From Rhodoferax sp. (lineage in GTDB: Bacteria > Pseudomonadota > Gammaproteobacteria > Burkholderiales > Burkholderiaceae_C): a stretch of DNA of 64,000 bases. The stretch spans positions 1-64,000 of the forward strand of contig NZ_JAMPYG010000001.1 of assembly GCF_023700745.1 (NCBI RefSeq), read 5' to 3'. Shown here piece after piece: positions 16,318-24,646 of the stretch. Made by a program: the position numbers and the translations under genes. Every line of letters starts with the position of its first letter. The stretch's first letter is position 1. The notes beneath the pieces were generated by a model. It was not told where the DNA came from. It ran no database searches and worked only from the letters and a program-made list of their open reading frames with translations.

Positions 16318-16953
16318 GTGTTGTCTTCAGCACATCGGTTGCCCGCCCTTTGTCAGCAGCGCGTTGCGCAATTGATGGTCTCCGGGACTCGGAAAATTCT
16401 GGGTCTGGTGGCACCGCCGGGGGCCGGTAAATCCACCCTGGCCGCGGCTCTGATGGCGCATCACCCCCAACAGGTGCAAGGGGTGCCGATGGATGGTTTT
16501 CACCTGGCCAACAGTGAACTGGTGCGTCTTGGGCGCGAGCAGCGCAAGGGTGCGCCCGATACCTTTGATGCTGCGGGCTTTGTCAATCTGTTGCGTCGCC
16601 TCAAGAACCAGTCAGCTTCTGAGACCATTTATGCCCCCGAGTTCAGCCGCGATATTGAAGAGGCCATTGCCGGTGCGATCGCCATTGAGCCAGACACGTC
16701 CCTGGTCATCACGGAAGGCAATTACCTGCTGCTCGATGAACCGCCCTGGGTCGAGGTGCGTGAGGTGGTGGATGAAATCTGGTACCTGGATGTGCCGGAC
16801 GAATTGCGCCTGGAGCGCCTGCTGGCGCGCCATATACGGTTTGGCCGCAGTCGTGCGCAGGCGCTGGACTGGATTGCCCGCACCGACGAGCCCAATGCCA
16901 TGCGGATTGCCGCGACGCGTCAGTATGCAGACGTTTGCGTGCCGTGGGTCTGA
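16318..16953 (+). CDS. Nucleoside/nucleotide kinase-family protein (FrcK-like P-loop kinase)
   Basis: About 211 residues, P-loop kinase related to pantothenate/uridine kinases. Walker A is APPGAGKSTLAAAL; downstream are GVPMDGFHLANSEL (the PanK/UDK-type substrate loop) and LVITEGNYLLLDEPPW (Walker B and lid). The same type of gene (frcK) accompanies frcBCA in rhizobia, where its biochemical role is not settled. The start is uncertain: GTG 16318 or TTG 16321 keeps the N-terminal helix, and an ATG at 16375 would cut close to the P-loop. It follows the PfkB gene by 22 bp and is probably cotranscribed. Its stop is one base from the stop of convergent amiC. Confidence 0.82.
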   Translation: MLSSAHRLPALCQQRVAQLMVSGTRKILGLVAPPGAGKSTLAAALMAHHPQQVQGVPMDGFHLANSELVRLGREQRKGAPDTFDAAGFVNLLRRLKNQSASETIYAPEFSRDIEEAIAGAIAIEPDTSLVITEGNYLLLDEPPWVEVREVVDEIWYLDVPDELRLERLLARHIRFGRSRAQALDWIARTDEPNAMRIAATRQYADVCVPWV

Positions 16954-16954
16954 A

Positions 16955-18292
16955 TCAGGTTGACCGGTTGCGTGCCAGCGGCGGGTTTTTGGAGAAATAG
17001 GCTTCAATGCCGCGCATCAGGGCATCCGCCAGTTGTTCCTGGTAAGCATCGCTGTTGAGCTTGGCCTCTTCATCGGGGTTGCTGATAAAGGCGGCTTCGA
17101 CCAGCACACTGGGAATATCGGGTGCCTTGAGCACAGCAAAGCCGGCCTGTTCAACGCGCGGCTTGTGGAGTTTCCCGACGCGGCCAATCTCCTTGAGCAT
17201 GGCGCCGCCCAACTGCAGACTGTCCTTGATCTGAGCGGCCGTGCTCATGTCGAGCAGGGCGCGCTTGACCTGGGCATCTCTGGCGCGGACGTTGAGTCCA
17301 CCCACTATGTCGGCCTTGTTTTCCTTGGCCGCCATCCACCGGGCTGCGCTGCTGGAGGCGCCGTCCTGGCTTAGGGCAAAGACGCTGGCACCCTGCGGGC
17401 GCGGCGTGAAAAAAGCATCGGCATGCAGGCTGATGAAGAGGTCGGCCTGGACCCGGCGCGCCTTGTCGACCCGGGTGTGCAGCGGCACGAAAAAATCGGC
17501 ATCACGCGTTAAAAAAGCCCGCATCGGATTGCCATTGCTGGAGGCGGCGTTGATGCGTTCGCGCAGGCGGTGGGCCAGGCGCAACACCACGTCCTTTTCC
17601 TGGGTGCCGCCGGGGCCAATGGCGCCGGGGTCTTCGCCGCCGTGGCCGGCATCAAGCGCAATGATGATGAGCCGGTCGGTAGCTGCCGGTGCCGGCGCGG
17701 TCATGCTTTGCGGCGCGAGCCGTTTGGCTTCTTTCTGCGGTACGGGCGTTTCTGGTGGGCGCACCTGGGATTTTTGTGCAATCAATTCGCCCAGCGGGTC
17801 CGCCGCTGGCGGTGTTGCGATGCGCGTGCTGGTGCTCTCCATGAGACGCTCGGCAATCAGGGCTTCCAGTGGATCCGCCACTTGTGTCGGGTACAAATCA
17901 AACACCAGCCGATGCTGGTAGGCAGCGACCGGTGTCAACGTGAATACCTGCGGTGCAATGGCCTGTTTGAGATCGAACACCAAGCGTACCACGCCGGGGC
18001 CAAACTGGCCGACGCGAATGCCGGAAATGGTGGGGTCGTTGGGGCCGACCTTGGCGACCAGTTCCCGTAGCGCCGGATTCAGGTCGATGCCTTGCACATC
18101 CACCGCCAGTCGCGGCGGATTGGGCACAAAAGTCTGGTTGAAACTCAGGCGCGCGTCGGATTCGATGGTGACGCGTGAGTAGTCGGGTGCCGGCCACACC
18201 CGCACCGCCACGATGGTGGCGCCACGGGCCAGATGCTGTGCGCCCAGCAACAGCACCAAGGTGCCCGACTGCAACAGATGGCGGCGTTTCAT
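16955..18292 (-). CDS. amiC: N-acetylmuramoyl-L-alanine amidase AmiC
   Basis: Periplasmic zinc amidase that cleaves the stem peptide from peptidoglycan during daughter-cell separation. It has 445 residues in three parts. The signal sequence contains RR-HLLQ, consistent with Tat export as for E. coli AmiC. An AMIN domain (about 27-140, IVAVRVWPAPDYSRVTIESD) targets the septum, and after a Pro/Ala linker comes the catalytic Amidase_3 domain (about 210-435). Zinc ligands are visible in ALDAGHGGEDPG, the following E of TQEKD, SLHADAF, and the catalytic glutamate in VLVEAAFISN. It overlaps tsaE by four bases (ATGA), the usual betaproteobacterial tsaE-amiC pair. Confidence 0.95.
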   Translation of the reverse strand: MKRRHLLQSGTLVLLLGAQHLARGATIVAVRVWPAPDYSRVTIESDARLSFNQTFVPNPPRLAVDVQGIDLNPALRELVAKVGPNDPTISGIRVGQFGPGVVRLVFDLKQAIAPQVFTLTPVAAYQHRLVFDLYPTQVADPLEALIAERLMESTSTRIATPPAADPLGELIAQKSQVRPPETPVPQKEAKRLAPQSMTAPAPAATDRLIIIALDAGHGGEDPGAIGPGGTQEKDVVLRLAHRLRERINAASSNGNPMRAFLTRDADFFVPLHTRVDKARRVQADLFISLHADAFFTPRPQGASVFALSQDGASSSAARWMAAKENKADIVGGLNVRARDAQVKRALLDMSTAAQIKDSLQLGGAMLKEIGRVGKLHKPRVEQAGFAVLKAPDIPSVLVEAAFISNPDEEAKLNSDAYQEQLADALMRGIEAYFSKNPPLARNRST

Positions 18293-18819
18293 GGGCCTAC
18301 TTTAGCAAGGTTGGGAGCTTCGAGGTGATGAAGCAAATGGGCCCCCAGCGTTGTTTGTGCCGTCAGCCTCACCCGGCGCGACGCATCATCATCCACTTCG
18401 AGACGCACCACCAGGTCGGCCTGTGGCACGCAACCGGCGGCTTTTTCGGGCCATTCGGCCAGTTTCAGGCCGGAGCTGGCAAAGATGTCGCGAAAGCCGG
18501 CGTCGGCCCACTCGCGCGGGTCGTTGAAACGGTAAAAGTCAAAGTGCCAGACATTGAGGCCAGGCGGTTCATAGGGCTCCACCACCGCGTAAGTCGGGCT
18601 TTTGATCCGTCCCTGCACGCCCAGGGCCCGCAGCAGATGTCGCACCAGCGTGGTCTTGCCCGCGCCCAGATCGCCCTGCAGTTCAATGTAGGCTTGGCGC
18701 AGTTCGGGCAGTGCCGCCAGCGCACGGGCAAATTTCTCAGTGGCGCTTTCATCGCGCCACAGCAGGGTTTTTACAATCGGCAGGTGATCAACACCATGCA
18801 GCAACTCAACGGCAGTCAA
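18289..18819 (-). CDS. tsaE: tRNA threonylcarbamoyladenosine biosynthesis ATPase TsaE
   Basis: P-loop ATPase that works with TsaB and TsaD to make t6A37 in ANN-decoding tRNAs. 176 residues with Walker A GDLGAGKTTLVRHLLRALG, KSPTYAVVEPY and the HFDFYRFNDPREW segment typical of the family. The start appears to be TTG at 18819, because GGAG lies five bases upstream; no ATG occurs in frame before the P-loop. That places its Shine-Dalgarno and first eight codons inside the start of divergent queG (24-bp overlap of the two 5' ends). Downstream amiC overlaps by four bases. Confidence 0.93.
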   Translation of the reverse strand: MTAVELLHGVDHLPIVKTLLWRDESATEKFARALAALPELRQAYIELQGDLGAGKTTLVRHLLRALGVQGRIKSPTYAVVEPYEPPGLNVWHFDFYRFNDPREWADAGFRDIFASSGLKLAEWPEKAAGCVPQADLVVRLEVDDDASRRVRLTAQTTLGAHLLHHLEAPNLAKVGP

Positions 18820-19881
18820 TGGGTCTCCAGAATTCAGGATTGGGGGCGGGCATTGGGATTTTCACAAATTGGTGTGGCGGGTGTCGATTTAAGCGATGCA
18901 GAACCCGGATTATCGGCATGGCTGGCCGCCGGTTTCCATGGTGACATGTTTTACATGGCGGCGCATGGCCTCAAGCGTGCGCGCCCGGCCGAGCTGGTGC
19001 CGGGCACTTTGCGTGTGATCACTGCCCGCATGGATTATTTGCCTATCGACACGCCCGAGGGCTGGCAGGCCCTGGAGCTGGCGCGACTGAGTCGGCCGGC
19101 AGAAGGCATTGTCTCGGTCTATGCCCGTGGCCGCGATTACCACAAGGTCATGCGCCAGCGCCTGCAAAGGTTGAGCGACCAGATGGCGGCTGCTTTGGGG
19201 CCGCTGGGTTACCGGGTGTTCACTGACTCGGCCCCAGTGCTCGAAGTCGAGCTGGCCAGTTCAAGCGGGCAGGGCTGGCGCGGCAAGCACACACTGCTGC
19301 TGAGTCGCGAGGCAGGTTCGACGTTTTTTCTGGGCGAGATTTTTGTCGATATGGCTTTGCCCGTGACCGCGCCCGTGGTCAGCCACTGCGGCAGTTGCAG
19401 CGCCTGCCTGGACATCTGCCCGACCCGGGCCATCGTGGCCCCGTACCGGCTTGATGCCCGGCGCTGCATCTCCTACCTGACGATAGAACACGCCGGGCCC
19501 ATCCCGCTGGAGCTTCGCCCCTTGATGGGCAACCGGATTTACGGTTGCGACGATTGCCAGCTGGTTTGTCCCTGGAACAAATTTGCCCAGCGCAGCGCCT
19601 TGCCCGACTTTGACGCCCGTGCCGGGCTGGCAGGCAGCCAGCTGATTGAACTCTTTGGCTGGACCGAAGAAGCGTTTTTGCGCTTCACCGAAGGTGGTCC
19701 GATCCGGCGCATTGGCCATGAACGCTGGTTGCGCAACATTGCGGTGGCGCTCGGCAATGCGCTGCGTGTGGCTGATGCGGAGTCAGCCAGGCCGTTGGTC
19801 ACTGCGCTTGCGTCGCGAACCGAACATCCCAGTGCCTTGGTGCGCGAACACGTGGCCTGGGCTCTGGATCAGAAGAATTAA
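18796..19881 (+). CDS. queG: Epoxyqueuosine reductase QueG
   Basis: Cobalamin- and iron-sulfur-dependent enzyme that reduces epoxyqueuosine to queuosine in the tRNA anticodon. 361 residues with two ferredoxin-like clusters: Cys198, 201, 204 and 208 (CGSCSACLDICP) and Cys251, 254 and 258 (CDDCQLVCP), which is the family pattern. The N-terminal half contains the B12-binding DUF1730-type region (GVAGVDLSDAEPGLSAWLAAGFHGDM). I take the ATG at 18796; the frame is open far upstream, but that part is antisense to tsaE and amiC and not protein-like. Its 5' end overlaps divergent tsaE. Confidence 0.95.
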   Translation: MQQLNGSQWVSRIQDWGRALGFSQIGVAGVDLSDAEPGLSAWLAAGFHGDMFYMAAHGLKRARPAELVPGTLRVITARMDYLPIDTPEGWQALELARLSRPAEGIVSVYARGRDYHKVMRQRLQRLSDQMAAALGPLGYRVFTDSAPVLEVELASSSGQGWRGKHTLLLSREAGSTFFLGEIFVDMALPVTAPVVSHCGSCSACLDICPTRAIVAPYRLDARRCISYLTIEHAGPIPLELRPLMGNRIYGCDDCQLVCPWNKFAQRSALPDFDARAGLAGSQLIELFGWTEEAFLRFTEGGPIRRIGHERWLRNIAVALGNALRVADAESARPLVTALASRTEHPSALVREHVAWALDQKN

Positions 19882-19962
19882 TTGGAATCTGACCCCAATT
19901 AACTACCTAAATTTCCCGTCGGTTCACCTTACCCGCGCAGTGGCCGCCCCTGCCGGTTACCA

Positions 19963-20044
19963 CGCGAAGCACATCACCGCAGTTCGATCGCAGCCAAATG
20001 AGGTGGCCATCCTTTGCAAGTGGCCAGGCGAAGCACGTCACCGC
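19963..20044. repeat. Short direct repeat in the queG-AEC intergenic region
   Basis: CGCGAAGCACATCACCGC (19963-19980) and GGCGAAGCACGTCACCGC (20027-20044), 16 of 18 identical, 64 bp apart. Similarity extends weakly to the left (GT..CCA). No coding sequence is seen in this 181-bp gap. Confidence 0.4.
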
Positions 20045-20062
20045 TGTTTGAACCTGCGTAGA

Positions 20063-20977
20063 CTAAACAAACGCCCTCAAAACCCCGAGCGCCAATGGCA
20101 AACTCAGCATGCCGAGCAGGGTGGACAAAGTCACCAGGGCGGCCACATAGGCGCCGTCATAGCCCATGCGCGCGGCCAGAACATAGCAGCTCGATGCCGT
20201 CGGCAGGGCCGAGAACATCAGCAGAATGGTGGCTTGCACCTGATTCAGGCCAAACATCAGGCACAGGGCCAGCGCCCACAGCGGCATCAGCAAGTGACGA
20301 ATCAACAGCACCGCGAGCCCCAGCAACTTGGCATGGTTCAGGGCCGCCAGTTGCAGGCCAGCTCCGGCAGCCATCAGGCCGAGCGTCAATGAGGCGCCAC
20401 CGATGCGCGTCACGGTGGGCTCGGCCCAGTTCGGGATCGACAAACCGGCCAGGTTGGCCGCCAGGCCGCTGGCGGTACCAATGATCAGCGGGTTGCGCAG
20501 CAATTCACCGAGAAAACCGCGCTTGGCGTGACGCGCCATCGGCCACACGGCGCCGATGTTCATCAGCGGCACGCTGATCCCAATGAGCAGCGCAATCACC
20601 AGCAGGCCCGGGGGGCCAGTCAGCCGCTCGGCCAGTGCCAGGCCAATGAATGAGTTGAATCGAAAGGCAATTTGTGCGCTGGCGGCGTGCTGGCGTGCCG
20701 CCACATGACCTTTGAGTCCCGGCCAGTAGGGCACCGAGTAAGCCATGGCAATACCGCCCAGACCCAGCGCCCAGCCGGCTCCCACCAAGTTGCTGGCTGC
20801 GCTGAGGTCGAGTGGGCTTTTCAGGATGGAATGGAACAGCAGCACCGGAAAGAACAAAAAATACACCAGTTGCTCCACCTGCGCCCACACGGCACGGTTC
20901 AAGGGCGTAAAGCGGCAGATCAGGTAGCCGATCAAAATCAGCGAGAAATCAGGAAAGAGAAGTTGAGCGTAGTTCAC
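20063..20977 (-). CDS. AEC-family (auxin efflux carrier-like) permease
   Basis: About 304 residues, ten-helix AEC family membrane transporter. The N-terminal helix FPDFSLILIGYLICRF with conserved early PxFxxxxxG and the C-terminal block FSALPTASSCYVLAARMG are typical. The ligand cannot be predicted; bacterial members move malate, malonate or other organic anions. The GTG at 20977 (VNYAQLLFPD) gives a normal N-terminus. The longer frame adds a Cys/Arg/Ser-rich stretch that overlaps the xerD promoter region. Divergent from xerD with 99 bp between starts. Confidence 0.88.
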   Translation of the reverse strand: MNYAQLLFPDFSLILIGYLICRFTPLNRAVWAQVEQLVYFLFFPVLLFHSILKSPLDLSAASNLVGAGWALGLGGIAMAYSVPYWPGLKGHVAARQHAASAQIAFRFNSFIGLALAERLTGPPGLLVIALLIGISVPLMNIGAVWPMARHAKRGFLGELLRNPLIIGTASGLAANLAGLSIPNWAEPTVTRIGGASLTLGLMAAGAGLQLAALNHAKLLGLAVLLIRHLLMPLWALALCLMFGLNQVQATILLMFSALPTASSCYVLAARMGYDGAYVAALVTLSTLLGMLSLPLALGVLRAFV

Positions 20978-21076
20978 GCCCTGAGAATAGCAGGACCGCC
21001 GGGTGAAAATTGTCGATCCTGACCGCAGGGGGCAGCTCGGCATAAGATCAGCGGTCTTCTGTTTGTACCCCAACCC

Positions 21077-22018
21077 ATGCCCCAGCCCGCTGCCAATTCG
21101 AATGTTCCGGTCGTCAAAAAAGCGCCCGACCCGGTGATCGACACCTTCATTGACGCCTTATGGCTCGAAGAAGGCTTGTCCGGCAATACGCTGGCCGCTT
21201 ACCGGCGAGACCTGACGCTGTTCGGCCACTGGCTGTCACGCCAGAACAGCAGCTTGCTGGGCGGAACCGAACTGCTGCTCAACAGCTATTTTGCCGATCA
21301 GCACGGCACCACCAAGGCCACCACCGCCAACCGTCGCCTGACGGTGTTCAAGCGCTTTTACCGCTGGGCTTTGCGCGAGCGCATGCTGGGCACCGACCCT
21401 ACGCTGAAGCTGCAGGCGGCCAAGCAGCCCTTGCGCATGCCAAAAACCTTGACCGAGTCGCAGGTGGAGGCCTTGTTGAACGCGCCGGATACCTCCGAAG
21501 CGTTGGGCATGCGCGATCGCACCATGCTGGAGTTGATGTACGCCAGCGGTCTGCGGGTGAGTGAATTGGTGGGCCTGAAAGTGCTCAATGTGAGCCTGAA
21601 CGACAACGTGCTGCGGGTGTTTGGCAAGGGCAACAAGGAACGCCTCGTGCCGTTTGGCGAGGTGGCCAGCCTGTGGCTGAAACATTATCTGGCGCAACCC
21701 AGAGCCGAGTTGTTGGCCGGCCATGCCAGTGAGGCGCTGTTTGTGACCCAGCGCGGCAGCACACCTGGTACCGCCATGAGCCGGGTCATGTTCTGGATGC
21801 TCGTCAAAAAATACGCGCTGCTGGCAGGCATCACGGCGCCGCTGTCACCGCACACGCTGCGCCATGCTTTTGCCACCCATTTGCTCAACCATGGCGCTGA
21901 CCTGCGGGCCGTGCAGTTGCTGCTCGGGCATGTGGATATTTCCACCACCACCATCTACACCCATGTGGCACGGGAACGCCTGAAAACCCTGCATGCCCAG
22001 CACCACCCGCGGGGTTGA
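21077..22018 (+). CDS. xerD: Site-specific tyrosine recombinase XerD
   Basis: Chromosome-dimer resolution recombinase acting with XerC at dif under FtsK control. 313 residues: an N-terminal SAM-like core-binding domain (about 20-105) and a C-terminal catalytic domain. All catalytic residues are visible: Arg160 (ASGLRVSEL), Lys184 (GKGNKE), His259, Arg262 (SPHTLRHAFATHLL), His285 (LLLGHVDIS) and Tyr294. Intact, normal length and in a housekeeping context, so this is the chromosomal enzyme rather than a phage or integron integrase. Confidence 0.95.
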   Translation: MPQPAANSNVPVVKKAPDPVIDTFIDALWLEEGLSGNTLAAYRRDLTLFGHWLSRQNSSLLGGTELLLNSYFADQHGTTKATTANRRLTVFKRFYRWALRERMLGTDPTLKLQAAKQPLRMPKTLTESQVEALLNAPDTSEALGMRDRTMLELMYASGLRVSELVGLKVLNVSLNDNVLRVFGKGNKERLVPFGEVASLWLKHYLAQPRAELLAGHASEALFVTQRGSTPGTAMSRVMFWMLVKKYALLAGITAPLSPHTLRHAFATHLLNHGADLRAVQLLLGHVDISTTTIYTHVARERLKTLHAQHHPRG

Positions 22019-22032
22019 GCGCGCAGTTGCAC

Positions 22033-22863
22033 TCAGCCGGTGGCGAGCTCGCCTGGCATCTGCAGTGCGGAGAGCTCGGTTTCGGTAAAACCGGCGGCAC
22101 GGCGCGCTGTCAGGTTGAACGGGCCTTTGAGTTGCGGTGCTTGGTAGCGCTGTGCCAGCGCCGCATAGGTGCTGACCGGGTCGAGTTGGCGCGTCTCGCA
22201 AAGATAGTTGTACCAGCGGTTGCCAATGGCCACATGGCCGATTTCGTCGCGCAGGATGATGTCCAGTATTTTTGCTGCCGCCATGTCGCCCACTGACACA
22301 AGCCGGTTTCGTACCGCCGGCGTGGCATCCAGGCCGCGCGCCTCCAGCGTGCGCGGCACCAGCGCCAAGCGCGCCAGGAGGTCGTTTTGGGTGCGCTCCG
22401 CCATGTCCCACAAGCCGTCGTGTGCAGGAAAGTCACCGTAGCCGAAGCCCATCTGGTTGAGGTGGGCGTTGAGCAACTCAAAATGCAGGGCTTCCTCCTG
22501 GGCCACCCGCCACCAATCCAGGTAAAAGTCGGCAGGCATGTCAGTGAAGCGCCAGACGATGTCGAGTGCCAGGTTGATGGCATTGGCCTCGATGTGGGTC
22601 AGGGCATGGATCAGCCCGGCGCGGCCTTCCCGGGTGCCCACGGCACGGGTCTTGAGTTGGGAGGGGTGGACCAGCCGTGGGCGCTCAGGTCGTCCGGGCA
22701 GTCGGTCTGGCTCCGTGAAGGTTTCTGCCGGGTCCAGTGCGTACCGGGTTGCATCAAGTCCGCGCACCTGCACCGCTTTGTCCTGGGGCGCGTTGATTTG
22801 CAAGAGGCGCAAACAGGTCTGGCGCAAGTCGCCGGAAGGGGAAATGGTGTTGGGCGCAATCAT
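22033..22863 (-). CDS. DUF455 ferritin-like domain protein
   Basis: A 276-residue protein with a ferritin-like four-helix domain of family DUF455. Candidate di-metal ligands appear as HIEANAINLALD, EEALHFELLNAHL and RDEIGHVAIGNRWY (Glu and ExxH pairs in successive helices), the arrangement seen in diiron oxidases such as MiaE relatives. A metal-dependent redox function is therefore likely, but no substrate is known. It converges with xerD at 14 bp and diverges from the gamma-carbonic anhydrase gene. Confidence 0.88.
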   Translation of the reverse strand: MIAPNTISPSGDLRQTCLRLLQINAPQDKAVQVRGLDATRYALDPAETFTEPDRLPGRPERPRLVHPSQLKTRAVGTREGRAGLIHALTHIEANAINLALDIVWRFTDMPADFYLDWWRVAQEEALHFELLNAHLNQMGFGYGDFPAHDGLWDMAERTQNDLLARLALVPRTLEARGLDATPAVRNRLVSVGDMAAAKILDIILRDEIGHVAIGNRWYNYLCETRQLDPVSTYAALAQRYQAPQLKGPFNLTARRAAGFTETELSALQMPGELATG

Positions 22864-22914
22864 GTGGTGTTCGGTTTACCTACAATTCTAGGTATATGAA
22901 CCTGAAGGATCGCA

Positions 22915-23439
22915 ATGGCAATCTATGAACTTGAGGGGGTGTCCCCGCAAATTGCTGAATCTGCCTGGGTGGCTGACAGTGCCGAGGTGATGGGCGACGT
23001 GGTGCTGGGTGAGGAGGTCAGTCTCTGGTTTGGCGTGGTGGCGCGGGGCGACACGGCGGCCATCCGGATTGGCGCGCAGACCAATATCCAGGACCTGAGC
23101 GTGCTGCACGCCGATGTCGGCTTACCGCTCACCATTGGCGCCGGGGTGACGGTGGGTCACAAGGCCATGCTGCACGGTTGCACCATCGGTGATGACAGCC
23201 TGATCGGCATTGGCGCGGTGGTGCTCAATGGTGCCAAAATTGGCAAGGGTTGTCTGGTCGGTGCGGGAGCGCTGGTGACCGAAGGCAAGGAATTTCCGGA
23301 TGGCTCCATGATCATTGGCAGTCCGGCCAGGGTGGTGCGTCAACTCACCCCGGAGCAGTTGCAGGGCTTGCGTTTGAGCGCGCAGCATTACGTGGCCAAC
23401 GCACGGCGCTTCAAGTCCAGCTTGCACAAAATTGCCTGA
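22915..23439 (+). CDS. Gamma-carbonic anhydrase-family protein (YrdA-like)
   Basis: A 174-residue left-handed beta-helix protein. Hexapeptide repeats run through residues 10-140, and three histidines characteristic of the gamma-CA metal site are present in VLHADVG and VGHKAMLHGC. Bacterial YrdA-type members bind zinc; some hydrate CO2 while others show no activity, so catalysis here is uncertain. The ATG at 22915 follows AGGATCGC. The next gene, hslO, begins 37 bp downstream in the same direction. Confidence 0.92.
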   Translation: MAIYELEGVSPQIAESAWVADSAEVMGDVVLGEEVSLWFGVVARGDTAAIRIGAQTNIQDLSVLHADVGLPLTIGAGVTVGHKAMLHGCTIGDDSLIGIGAVVLNGAKIGKGCLVGAGALVTEGKEFPDGSMIIGSPARVVRQLTPEQLQGLRLSAQHYVANARRFKSSLHKIA

Positions 23440-23476
23440 TGGCACCGTACCATTCAATATAAGTCAGGAACGACGT

Positions 23477-24460
23477 TTGTCTGAAATTCACAAATTTATC
23501 TTCGAGGGCCTGCCGGTGCGCGGTGCCGTGGTGCGTCTGACCGATGCCTGGGTTGAGATCTTGCGCCGGCGCGCCAGCAATACCACCCATGGGGCCTACC
23601 CGCCGCCGGTGCAGGCCCTGCTCGGTGAGATGACCGCGGCTGCCGTGCTGATGCAATCCAATATCAAATTCAACGGCTCGCTGATCGTGCAGGTGTTTGG
23701 CGATGGCCCGGTCAAGCTGGCGGTGGTGGAGGTGCAAAGCGATTTTTCCCTGCGCGCTACCGCCACGGTCAACGGCGCACTCAGTCCGGACGCCAGTTTG
23801 AGCCAGATGGTCAATGCGGGTAATGAGGGCCGCTGCGCGATCACGCTTGACCCCAAAGACCGCCAGCCTGGTCAGCAGCCTTACCAGGGAGTGGTGCCGC
23901 TGTTTGGTGATAAACGTGAAAAGCTGGAAAAGTTCAGTGATGTGCTGCAGCACTACATGCTGCAAAGCGAACAGCTTGATACCACGCTGGTGCTGGCCGC
24001 TGACGACAAGGTGGCCGCCGGCCTGTTGATTCAGCGCCTGCCCATGGCTGGCTCGGCCAATCTGGCCGGCGCGTCCAGCCAGGCCGATGAAGACCAGATT
24101 GGTCTCAACGAACACTACAACCGCATCGCCCTGCTGGCAGCAAGCCTCAAGCGCGAAGAGTTGTTGACGCTGGATGTTGACACTATCCTGCATCGGCTGT
24201 TCTGGGAAGAACAATTGCTGCGGTTTGAACCCTTGCAAGGCGAGTCCGGTCCCCGTTTTGCCTGTTCCTGCAGTCGTGAACGCGTTACCAAAATGATGCT
24301 GGGCCTGGGGCAGGCTGAGGCTGACAGCATTTTGCAGGAGCGTGATGTGATCGAAGTGGGTTGTGATTTTTGTGGTCTGCAGTACCGCTTTGACGCCGTT
24401 GATACGGCCCAGATTTTCAGGGCTTCCCATTTTCCGCTGCCGCCATCGCCACTGCAGTGA
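23477..24460 (+). CDS. hslO: Redox-regulated chaperone Hsp33
   Basis: Cytoplasmic holdase chaperone activated by oxidation and unfolding. About 327 residues. The N-terminal domain begins EIHKFIFEGLPVRGAVVRL, and the C-terminal zinc switch has Cys263-Ser-Cys265 and Cys296-x2-Cys299, matching CxC...CxxC. The start is TTG at 23477, preceded by AGGA about eight bases upstream; no ATG occurs in the appropriate place, and a longer frame would overlap the upstream stop. Normal length for the family. Confidence 0.95.
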   Translation: MSEIHKFIFEGLPVRGAVVRLTDAWVEILRRRASNTTHGAYPPPVQALLGEMTAAAVLMQSNIKFNGSLIVQVFGDGPVKLAVVEVQSDFSLRATATVNGALSPDASLSQMVNAGNEGRCAITLDPKDRQPGQQPYQGVVPLFGDKREKLEKFSDVLQHYMLQSEQLDTTLVLAADDKVAAGLLIQRLPMAGSANLAGASSQADEDQIGLNEHYNRIALLAASLKREELLTLDVDTILHRLFWEEQLLRFEPLQGESGPRFACSCSRERVTKMMLGLGQAEADSILQERDVIEVGCDFCGLQYRFDAVDTAQIFRASHFPLPPSPLQ

Positions 24461-24504
24461 GCCGGGCGGGACGTTGCCAGGAGCAGGAGACAGCATAGGC
24501 GCAG

Positions 24505-24513
24505 TGGTATACT
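24505..24513 (+). promoter_or_regulatory. Extended -10 promoter of the rpsB operon
   Basis: TGGTATACT, i.e. TGn plus TATACT (24508-24513), the best promoter-like element in the 186-bp gap before rpsB. Predicted start near 24520 leaves a leader of about 127 bases, long enough for the autoregulatory S2-binding structure known in other proteobacteria. Confidence 0.5.
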
Positions 24514-24646
24514 CATTAAGCTTTGCGGCTGGGTCTGTTTCATCAGAACCTGTCGCCGAGTCAATCCGCAAACCAGTTTCATCAAGGTGTTGTCAGTTCC
24601 CTGGCAAAACGAACTGGATTTCAGACCTAACCTTTGGAGTATTTTT

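Noticed and set aside
21077-22018. Tyrosine recombinase as a sign of an integrated element
   Set aside because: All features are those of housekeeping XerD; neighbours are core genes, and there is no att repeat or cargo.
23411-24571. 386-codon open frame antisense to hslO
   Set aside because: The plus strand encodes intact Hsp33 with its zinc motif; the antisense is a shadow.
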